A program made the position numbers and the translations under genes. A stretch of DNA of 6,543 nucleotides, taken from NCBI GenBank assembly GCA_023412695.1, contig JAEYNG010000053.1, forward strand, positions 1-6,543, written 5' to 3'. The DNA comes from Planctomycetota bacterium (GTDB lineage: Bacteria > Planctomycetota > Phycisphaerae > Phycisphaerales > UBA1924). Positions 1 through 4,809 of the stretch are shown here, piece after piece. Below the pieces are notes generated by a model that saw only the letters and a program-made list of their open reading frames with translations, searched no databases and was not told the DNA's origin. Position 1 is the first letter of the stretch; the number at the start of each line of letters is the position of its first letter.

Positions 1-300
1 GTCCACGCCCACGAGCTCAAGGGCGACGAGGGCCCGCACATCCTCGGCGGCCGCCGCCCCACGATGACCGCCGAAAAGTTCCGGAAAGACTGCAAGGAGT
101 TCGGCCTCCGCTGCCTCAGCCAGGAGATCGTCCCCTGGACCGGCGCAGGCCTCTGGCTCGACAGCTTCTCCCTCTTCATGCGCGACGAGGCCAACCCCGG
201 CCTCGACCCCGTCGTCGAGTTCCGCCACGATTGGGGCGCCGAGGTCGCCAACGCCGCCCGCATCGCCCGCCTGTACCGCCGGCCGGATGAGATCGGCTGA
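1..300 (+). CDS. C-terminal part of a probable class I SAM-dependent methyltransferase (5' truncated by window)
   Basis: The frame is open from base 1 and ends at TGA 298-300, giving 99 visible residues; the true start lies upstream of the window. The end of the protein reads FGLRCLSQEIVPW, then LWLDSFSLF. This resembles the last strands of many Rossmann-fold methyltransferases, where a 'GF/GL..... Q..v.W' segment is followed by 'lDc.s.F'. The preceding GGRRPTMTAEKFRKD segment fits the usual linker helix before that strand. The SAM-binding motif I would lie outside the window, so neither substrate nor catalysis can be judged. Codon usage is strongly C-ending, like the histidine kinase gene and unlike the toxin-antitoxin pair downstream. 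An ATG at 64 is internal to the open frame and is probably not the start. The family call is moderate; the coding call is firm. Confidence 0.6.
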   Translation, partial: VHAHELKGDEGPHILGGRRPTMTAEKFRKDCKEFGLRCLSQEIVPWTGAGLWLDSFSLFMRDEANPGLDPVVEFRHDWGAEVANAARIARLYRRPDEIG

Positions 301-363
301 TCGAACCGTGAGGGCGCCGGTTCCCTTGGGGCCGCGCAAGAGTGCATGTCTGCCTGAGCGGAA

Positions 364-383
364 CCCCCGCGGTAACGCGGGGG
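364..383 (+). terminator. Perfect 8-bp GC hairpin with GTAA tetraloop; possible terminator or RNA element
   Basis: CCCCCGCG (364-371) pairs perfectly with CGCGGGGG (376-383) around GTAA, a GNRA-type tetraloop in RNA. It lies 64 bases after the stop of the upstream methyltransferase, so it could end that transcript. No T-run follows (the next bases are CGCGCC), so a classical intrinsic terminator is not supported. It could equally be part of an unrecognised structured RNA. Confidence 0.4.
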
Positions 384-682
384 CGCGCCGGTCGCATGGT
401 GTTCCCATGTACCATCGGCACCCAGGCGCCTTCTCCGAACCCCGAGCACAACCGCGGCGGTGCTTCAACGCGCAATGCCGACCGACGTCCTCCAGACCGC
501 TTCAACGGTCTTCTCCATCGCGAGGCTTCAGCCCTTGATCCAGACTCTCAGTCCGCGGCTCTACACGCGGCCCGGATCTACGCCGCAGTTCGAGTGACAA
601 GCAATCCCCGGCCGGTGGCAATGCTCCTGCTTTGCCTTGAAGAAACCGGACAAAGCGGTCCACCGAACCGTGGCCATTTCCG

Positions 683-712
683 ACCATGAATGGTATCATA
701 CAATAGCATGAT
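683..712 (+). promoter_or_regulatory. Candidate promoter/operator of the toxin-antitoxin operon
   Basis: Two perfect inverted repeats sit back to back: ACCAT (683-687) with ATGGT (690-694), and ATCAT (695-699) with ATGAT (708-712). The hexamer TACAAT (699-704), five of six matches to the sigma-70 -10 consensus, lies within the second repeat. A convincing -35 is not visible; TTTCCG at 677-682 has a plausible spacing but a poor match. Type II antitoxins such as Phd/YefM usually bind palindromes over their own promoter, so this is the likely autoregulatory site. It lies 22 bases before the antitoxin start codon. Confidence 0.45.
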
Positions 713-733
713 TTATCTTCGCGAGGATGCCAC

Positions 734-1036
734 ATGGTCCAGATGAACGACATACACCCCCTCACCGCTTTCCTCCGCGATCACAAGGCCCACATCGAGC
801 GGCTGTCCGAGACCGGCAGGCCCGAAGTGCTCACGATCAACGGTCGGGCTCGCGTGGTGGTGCAGGATGCGGAGGCCTATCAGCGGATGCTGGACGCTAT
901 TGACTCTGTGCAGACCGAACGCATCCTGAAGGACCGGATCGCGTCTCTTGATCGTGGCGAGCCCGGCGTTCCCGCCGCGACTGCTCTGGCGGAGGTGCGG
1001 AAAGCCCTCGGAACGAAGCGCTCCCGCAAGCGGTAA
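734..1036 (+). CDS. Type II toxin-antitoxin system antitoxin, Phd/YefM family
   Basis: This 100-residue protein probably neutralises the toxin encoded directly downstream and represses its own operon. The N-terminal half has the Phd/YefM pattern: a helix around residues 10-24 (LTAFLRDHKAHIERL), then a beta hairpin with TGRPEVLTINGRARVVV (residues 27-43), then DAEAYQRMLD (residues 45-54). The last third is charged and probably flexible, ending in KRSRKR, as expected for the toxin-wrapping tail. The ATG at 734 was chosen because GAGGA (723-727) lies six bases upstream; a second ATG at 743 is too far from it. Inverted repeats before the gene are candidate operators. Only four bases separate its stop from the toxin start, so the two are co-transcribed and probably translationally coupled. 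Codons are less C-biased than in flanking genes. Confidence 0.88.
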   Translation: MVQMNDIHPLTAFLRDHKAHIERLSETGRPEVLTINGRARVVVQDAEAYQRMLDAIDSVQTERILKDRIASLDRGEPGVPAATALAEVRKALGTKRSRKR

Positions 1037-1040
1037 GAGC

Positions 1041-1358
1041 ATGCGGTACACCGTTGTCTTACGTCCTCAGGCTCGCGACGAGGCTGTCGAAGTGGCGAAG
1101 TACATCGCCGAGCATGCATCGCTCGATATGGCCCTTCGCTGGTACGATGGACTCGAAAGAACAATCGAGAAGCTCTCGACGTTGCCCGCTCGCTTTCCGC
1201 TCGCCCGAGAGAACGGCATAGTCCCCGGCTACGAGCTCCGGCAGGTGACCTTCAAGTCGCACCGCGTGATCTACACGATCCGCGCACGGCAGGTGCACGT
1301 GCTGCACATCCGGCATGTTGCCAGGGCGGTTCTTGCTGACCAAGAGCTCGAGCTGTGA
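1041..1358 (+). CDS. Type II toxin-antitoxin system toxin, RelE/ParE superfamily
   Basis: This 105-residue protein has the compact RelE/ParE fold pattern. RYTVVLRPQARDEAVEVAKYIAE (residues 2-24, strand then helix) is followed by a helix with DMALRWYDGLERTIEKL (29-45), then LPARFPLARE (48-57). The hallmark C-terminal beta sheet is YELRQVTFKSHRVIYTI (64-80) followed by VHVLHIRHVAR (85-95). ParE-type members poison DNA gyrase and RelE-type members cut ribosome-bound mRNA; the sequence alone does not settle which applies, although the length and the HRVIYTI...VLHIRHVAR pattern are common in proteins annotated as ParE/RelE plasmid stabilisation toxins. The ATG at 1041 was chosen because it follows the antitoxin stop by four bases and starts exactly at the first family strand. 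An in-frame ATG at 948 would overlap the antitoxin by about 90 bases and is rejected. The AGA codon and mixed arginine codons contrast with the neighbouring genes. Confidence 0.88.
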   Translation: MRYTVVLRPQARDEAVEVAKYIAEHASLDMALRWYDGLERTIEKLSTLPARFPLARENGIVPGYELRQVTFKSHRVIYTIRARQVHVLHIRHVARAVLADQELEL

Positions 1359-1440
1359 AGTGAGCGATCCGCGCTGCCTTTAGACACCCACTTTGCTGCT
1401 TCGCGGAGCCCGCTTCGGCCCCGCCTGCGTACCGTCCCCC

Positions 1441-3156
1441 GTGCTGACGCTCACCGTCATCCAGGGGCCCGACAAGGGCAAGACCTTCGCCCTCCCGCTC
1501 AACGAGCCCCAGCTCATCGGCCGTTCCTCCGAAGCCCTGCCCACCACCGACAACACCGTCTCCCGCCGCCATGCCGAGCTCACCCCCGACGAAGGCGAGT
1601 GGTTCATCCGCGACCTCGACTCCCAGAACGGCACCTACGTCAACGGCGTCAAGATCACCGAGCGCACCCGCCTCCGCCTCGGCGACCAGATCCGCACCGG
1701 CTCCACGCTCTGGATGTTCGGCCGCCGCGAGGACGACGAGTCCCGCGACGTCATCCGCGTCGTCCGCCCCGACCTGATGGACACCCAGGTCGAGCCCACC
1801 CTCGCCAGCAACGACGACTCGGTCATCCTCGCCGAGCCCGAGCCCCGCACCGCCGCTGTCCACCACCTCCAGGTCATCTACCGCCTCACCGCCCTCACCG
1901 CCCAGACCACCAACCGCAACGAACTCCTCGCCGGCGTCATGGAGCTCGTCTTCAACGAGTTCCGCCCCGAACGCGGCTTCATCCTCCTCAACGATGAGCC
2001 CTCGCCCGCCGAGGCCGCAAACGCACGCTCGCAGCAGCGCAACGCCATCCCGCAAACGCCGCGGCCCGTCGTCGTCAAATACCGCACGCCCCCCAAGGAC
2101 AAAAAAGACGCCCGCATCCACGTCTCCAAGACGATCCTCCAGCACGCCATGACCGGCAGCGAGGGCGTCCTTTCCAGCAACGCGATGACCGACCCGCGCT
2201 TCGCCAAGGGCGACAGCGTCCAGCAGTTCCACATCCGCTCCGCGCTCTGCTCGCCCATCGAGTTCGGCGACCGTAAGTTCGGCGCGATCTACGTCGACTC
2301 CTCCATCGCCAACTACACCTTCACACCCGAGCAGCTCGCGCTGCTCAACGCGATCGCCCGCCACACCGGCCTCGCGCTCGCGAACGCCGACAGCTTCGCC
2401 AAGCGACTCGCCACCGAGCGTCTCGCCGCGATCGGCGAAACCGTCGCGAGCCTCTCGCACTCCATCAAGAACATCCTCCAGGGTCTCCGCGGCGGCGCGG
2501 ACGTCGTGGACATGGGCCTCCGCAAGGAAGACCTCAAGATCGCCCGCGGCGGGTGGGCCATCCTGAAGCGCAACATCGACCGCATCATGGGCCTCACCAT
2601 GAACATGCTCGCCTACTCCGCGCGCCGAACGCTCGAGTACGAGCTCATCAAGATCGGCCCGCTCCTCGAAGACTGCGCGCAGCTCCTCCACGACCAGTGC
2701 GTTGCCCGCGGCGTCGCGCTCATCATCGACGCCGACCCTGAGATGCCCCCGGTGCAGCTCGACCAGGGCCTCATGCACCAGGCGTTCATGAACCTCATGG
2801 GCAACGCGGTCGAGGCCGTCGAGCCCGAGACCGGCGCGGTCACCGTGAAGGCGACCTATCTCCCCGGACAGGGCGCGGCACGCGCCATGGTCCGTGTTGA
2901 CGTCATCGACAACGGCCCTGGTATCGCCGCCGAGCGTCATCAATCCATCTTCCAGCCCTTCCAGACCACCAAGGGCCTCCGCGGCACAGGTCTCGGCCTC
3001 GCCGTGACGAAGCGCATCATCGAGGAGCACGGCGGCCGGATCCGACTGGATTCTGTCGAAGGCCGCGGCGCGACCTTTAGCGTCATCCTCCCCGCGGACG
3101 GCCAACGGATCGACCCCTCGGCCACCACCGCCTCCCGGTCGGGGTCTCCCGAATAG
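1441..3156 (+). CDS. Soluble FHA-GAF sensor histidine kinase
   Basis: This 571-residue cytoplasmic kinase has three modules and no transmembrane segment. An FHA domain (about residues 1-95) keeps the phosphothreonine-binding signature: GR 27-28, SRRH 41-44, NG 63-64 and NG 68-69. A GAF-like sensory domain spans about 141-320. The transmitter region follows: an H-box with His340 in SLSHSIKN, an N-box with Asn451 and Asn455 (MNLMGNAVEA), a G1 box DNGPGI (490-495), an F-box FQPF (504-507) and a G2 box GTGLGL (515-520). It should autophosphorylate His340 and pass phosphate to an aspartate on a response regulator; none is encoded here. The FHA domain suggests input from a Ser/Thr kinase. GTG 1441 was chosen because the FHA domain begins immediately (LTLTVIQGPDKG). 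A TTG at 1393 would add 16 residues of unlikely sequence, and neither start has a clear Shine-Dalgarno. The H-box lacks the usual proline after KN. Confidence 0.9.
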   Translation: MLTLTVIQGPDKGKTFALPLNEPQLIGRSSEALPTTDNTVSRRHAELTPDEGEWFIRDLDSQNGTYVNGVKITERTRLRLGDQIRTGSTLWMFGRREDDESRDVIRVVRPDLMDTQVEPTLASNDDSVILAEPEPRTAAVHHLQVIYRLTALTAQTTNRNELLAGVMELVFNEFRPERGFILLNDEPSPAEAANARSQQRNAIPQTPRPVVVKYRTPPKDKKDARIHVSKTILQHAMTGSEGVLSSNAMTDPRFAKGDSVQQFHIRSALCSPIEFGDRKFGAIYVDSSIANYTFTPEQLALLNAIARHTGLALANADSFAKRLATERLAAIGETVASLSHSIKNILQGLRGGADVVDMGLRKEDLKIARGGWAILKRNIDRIMGLTMNMLAYSARRTLEYELIKIGPLLEDCAQLLHDQCVARGVALIIDADPEMPPVQLDQGLMHQAFMNLMGNAVEAVEPETGAVTVKATYLPGQGAARAMVRVDVIDNGPGIAAERHQSIFQPFQTTKGLRGTGLGLAVTKRIIEEHGGRIRLDSVEGRGATFSVILPADGQRIDPSATTASRSGSPE

Positions 3157-3162
3157 GGCTCG

Positions 3163-3194
3163 AACTTTCCGCACCGCCCCGAGGCGAGGAAGTT
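3163..3194 (+). terminator. Imperfect hairpin in the kinase-methyltransferase spacer
   Basis: AACTTTCC (3163-3170) pairs with GGAAGTT (3188-3194) with one bulged T. An inner stem, CGCC (3175-3178) with GGCG (3183-3186), closes a CCGA loop. It begins seven bases after the kinase stop codon. No T-run follows, so it may be a weak terminator, an attenuating structure or a transcript-stabilising 3' end. Its presence weakens, but does not exclude, co-transcription of the two genes. Confidence 0.3.
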
Positions 3195-3240
3195 GATGAA
3201 ACGCTAACCTACGGTCTCCCAGGGAAGAGCGGGGACCACT

Positions 3241-3918
3241 ATGAGCAGCAGCGCAGCCGAGCATCCGTCATCCAGCCGCCGGCCTCCTCGAAAGCGTGAC
3301 TCCGTCGCGTTCATCCGCGAGTTCATCCGACACCCCGGACGCATCGGCGCAATTGCGCCCAGCGGCCGCGCTCTCGCCGCGGCGATGGTCCGAGGGATCG
3401 ACTTCAACAACGCCCACGCCGTCATCGAGTTCGGCCCGGGCACGGGCGTCTTCACTAAGGCCATGCTCGACGCGATGCCGTACGACTGGCTCGACCCCGT
3501 CCAGACCAGACGCAGCGGCAATGGCAAGGGCCGCTTTATCGCCATCGAGTTCAACGACAAGATGGCCGCGGCCGTGCAGAAGCTCTACCCCGAGGCCAAG
3601 GTCTACAACGACGACGCCGGCAACGTCGAAGCCATCTGCCGCAAGGAAGGGATCGAGCCGGGTACCGTTGACGCCATCATCAGCGGGCTTGCCTGGACCA
3701 GCATCCCCGAGCAGCCGCGCAAACGCATCCTCGAGGCGACACACCGGGTCCTCAAACCGGGCGGTGAGTTCCGCACCTTCACATACCAGGCCTCGATGCT
3801 CGTCCGCAGCGCGTGGGTCTTCCGCAAGATGCTCCGCCAGACCTTTAAGGATGTGCAGGTCGGACGTGTGGTCTGGCGGAATATGCCGCCCGCCTTCGTC
3901 TACCGCTGCATCAAATAA
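3241..3918 (+). CDS. PmtA-like phospholipid N-methyltransferase (class I SAM-dependent)
   Basis: This 225-residue protein probably transfers methyl groups from SAM to the amine head group of phosphatidylethanolamine at the inner membrane surface, the route to phosphatidylcholine; a related lipid substrate is possible. It begins with the family feature FIREFIRHPGRIGAIAPSGRAL (residues 24-45; the 'P.rvGaiaPSs' element). SAM motif I is VIEFGPGTGVFT (61-72), the acidic residue after strand 2 is Glu103 (AIEFND), the motif around residues 144-150 is DAIISGL, and LKPGG (171-175) leads into the FRTFTYQ strand. The end, WRNMPPAFVYRC, matches the RN.PPAfVyr ending of the family. A local insertion with DPVQTRRSGNGKGR precedes strand 2. 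ATG 3241 has a GGGGA at 3231-3235, five bases upstream. It follows the histidine kinase on the same strand and could be in its transcript. Ornithine- or sterol-type methyltransferases are less likely alternatives. Confidence 0.82.
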   Translation: MSSSAAEHPSSSRRPPRKRDSVAFIREFIRHPGRIGAIAPSGRALAAAMVRGIDFNNAHAVIEFGPGTGVFTKAMLDAMPYDWLDPVQTRRSGNGKGRFIAIEFNDKMAAAVQKLYPEAKVYNDDAGNVEAICRKEGIEPGTVDAIISGLAWTSIPEQPRKRILEATHRVLKPGGEFRTFTYQASMLVRSAWVFRKMLRQTFKDVQVGRVVWRNMPPAFVYRCIK

Positions 3919-3979
3919 AGAACCCCCGCCCCCCGAGCGCCGCACGCAGTCGTGGCAGCGATGTATGGGGGGCAGGGGT
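3911..3979 (-). terminator. Candidate terminator for the pirin/permease transcript
   Basis: A 13-base stem with a single C-A mismatch is formed by 3922-3934 (ACCCCCGCCCCCC) and 3967-3979 (GGGGGGCAGGGGT). Read on the - strand, the stem is followed by TTCTTTATTTG, which overlaps the last codons of the convergent methyltransferase gene. The 32-base loop is long for an intrinsic terminator, so the call is tentative. It starts about 74 bases beyond the pirin stop codon. Confidence 0.5.
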
Positions 3980-4020
3980 CGAAGAGGTCGAAACTCGAGT
4001 GCCCTAAGGGTATCCCCGCA

Positions 4021-4053
4021 GGCCGATAATTCAATCGGCTCTTGTCCGATTTT
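4021..4053 (+). terminator. Candidate terminator for the phospholipid methyltransferase gene
   Basis: GCCGAT (4022-4027) pairs with ATCGGC (4034-4039) around AATTCA, with a possible outer G-T pair (4021, 4040). The + strand tail is TCTTGTCCGATTTT (4040-4053), which is T-rich though interrupted. The other strand has no T-rich tail, so it would act on transcripts from the left. Its last base overlaps the pirin stop codon. Confidence 0.5.
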
Positions 4054-4760
4054 CACGCCAGATCGAACACCAGGAACTCGCTGTCGGTGCCCGCGGCGAT
4101 GGTCACCGTCGGCTCGTCCTCGATGGCCGCGCCGTCGCCCGCGGCCAGCGCCTGGCCGTTGACCGTCACGCCGCCGCGGACCACCTGCACCCACGCCCCG
4201 CGCTTCGCGCCGAGCGCCAGTTCGACCGTCTTCCCCGCGCTCAGCAGCGAGGCATAGATCCGGGCGTCCTGGTGGATCGCCATCGAGCCGTCAGCGCCGT
4301 CCGGCGAGGCAACGAGGCGGAGGACGTCCCGCCGCTCGCTGTCGGGGAAGGGCTTCTGGTCATACCGGGGCTCGTGCCCCTTGCGGTCCGGCATGATCCA
4401 GATCTGCAGCAGGTGCGCCGGCTCGGTGTCCGAGGCGTTGTGCTCGCTGTGCACGATGCCGGTGCCCGCGGAGATCCGCTGGACCTCGCCGGGCTTGAGC
4501 ACCGCCGAGTGCCCGCCGGCGCCGATGCCGTCGCGGTGGCGCAGCGCGCCCGAGACCATATAGGTGATGATCTCCATGTCGTTGTGCGGGTGGGCGTCGA
4601 AGCCGAAACCCGGCGCGACACGGTCCTCGTTCATCACCCGCATCGACCGGAAGCGGATGTTCGCCGGGTCGTAGTAGTCCGCGAAGGAGAAGGTGTGGCG
4701 TGCGGAGAGCCAGCCATGCTCGCCGCGGCCGCGGTCGGACGATTTGCGGATTCGGATCAT
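4053..4760 (-). CDS. Pirin family protein (bicupin, YhhW-like; possible quercetin 2,3-dioxygenase activity)
   Basis: This 235-residue protein has the length and order of the short bacterial pirins related to E. coli YhhW. The N-terminal part carries the pirin signature: WLSARHTFSFADYYDP (residues 17-32), then GFGFDAHPHNDMEIITYMVSG (51-71), then GEVQRISAGTGIVHSEHN (91-108). The metal ligands expected for the family are all present: His57, His59, His104 and Glu106. The C-terminal cupin half covers about residues 125-235 and lacks an obvious second metal site, as is usual. Family members bind iron or another metal; some cleave quercetin and others act as redox-linked regulators, so the substrate here is open. 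The gene starts 49 bases after the ABC permease stop on the same strand and is probably the last gene of that transcript. Only a weak ribosome binding site is visible before the ATG. Confidence 0.92.
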   Translation of the reverse strand: MIRIRKSSDRGRGEHGWLSARHTFSFADYYDPANIRFRSMRVMNEDRVAPGFGFDAHPHNDMEIITYMVSGALRHRDGIGAGGHSAVLKPGEVQRISAGTGIVHSEHNASDTEPAHLLQIWIMPDRKGHEPRYDQKPFPDSERRDVLRLVASPDGADGSMAIHQDARIYASLLSAGKTVELALGAKRGAWVQVVRGGVTVNGQALAAGDGAAIEDEPTVTIAAGTDSEFLVFDLA

Positions 4761-4809
4761 GGGAACTGTCCGCTGTGGAACAACTGCATGGCCGCCGCGC
4801 GGCCCGGCG

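Larger units (their letters stand above)
301..733. other. Long non-coding gap with hairpins, upstream of the toxin-antitoxin pair
   Basis: This gap of about 430 bases shows no convincing gene. Short open frames exist, but they are rich in R, P, S and G, lack ribosome binding sites and do not share the codon bias of the real genes. It holds a strong GC hairpin (364-383), a CATGG/CCATG inverted repeat (395-399 and 405-409), an AGACCG/CGGTCT hairpin with a six-base loop (494-511) and a CCGCG/CGCGG repeat (553-557 and 566-570). The last 50 bases become distinctly AT-rich, as expected for a promoter serving the antitoxin gene. A small structured RNA is possible but is not recognised. Confidence 0.5.

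Noticed and set aside
475..597. A possible 40-residue small protein starting MPTDVLQTAS in the long gap.
   Set aside because: No ribosome binding site, no codon bias like the neighbours, and no recognisable features; it may be chance.
302..672. The 9-mer CGAACCGTG occurs at 302-310 and 664-672, suggesting a target duplication around an insertion.
   Set aside because: The interval contains no gene or terminal inverted repeats and does not include the toxin-antitoxin pair; a 9-base match in this composition is likely by chance.
948..1040. N-terminal extension of the toxin from an upstream in-frame ATG.
   Set aside because: It would overlap the antitoxin by about 90 bases and add residues not seen in RelE/ParE toxins; ATG 1041 sits right after the antitoxin stop at the first family strand.
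1359..1440. Promoter for the histidine kinase in the spacer after the toxin gene.
   Set aside because: No pair of -35 and -10 hexamers with proper spacing was found, and no Shine-Dalgarno precedes either candidate start, so no site is claimed.
1252..3264. A 670-codon open frame on the - strand covering the whole kinase gene, longer than the kinase itself.
   Set aside because: Its protein is low-complexity (G, A, D, E, V, L, R), matches no known domain, and arises because C-ending codons on the + strand leave few stops on the other strand. The + strand frame has clear FHA, GAF and kinase motifs.
3268..4194. A 308-codon open frame on the - strand opposite the phospholipid methyltransferase and extending into the pirin region.
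   Set aside because: The + strand frame carries intact SAM-binding and family motifs, and this frame would run across both terminator hairpins and overlap pirin in another phase.
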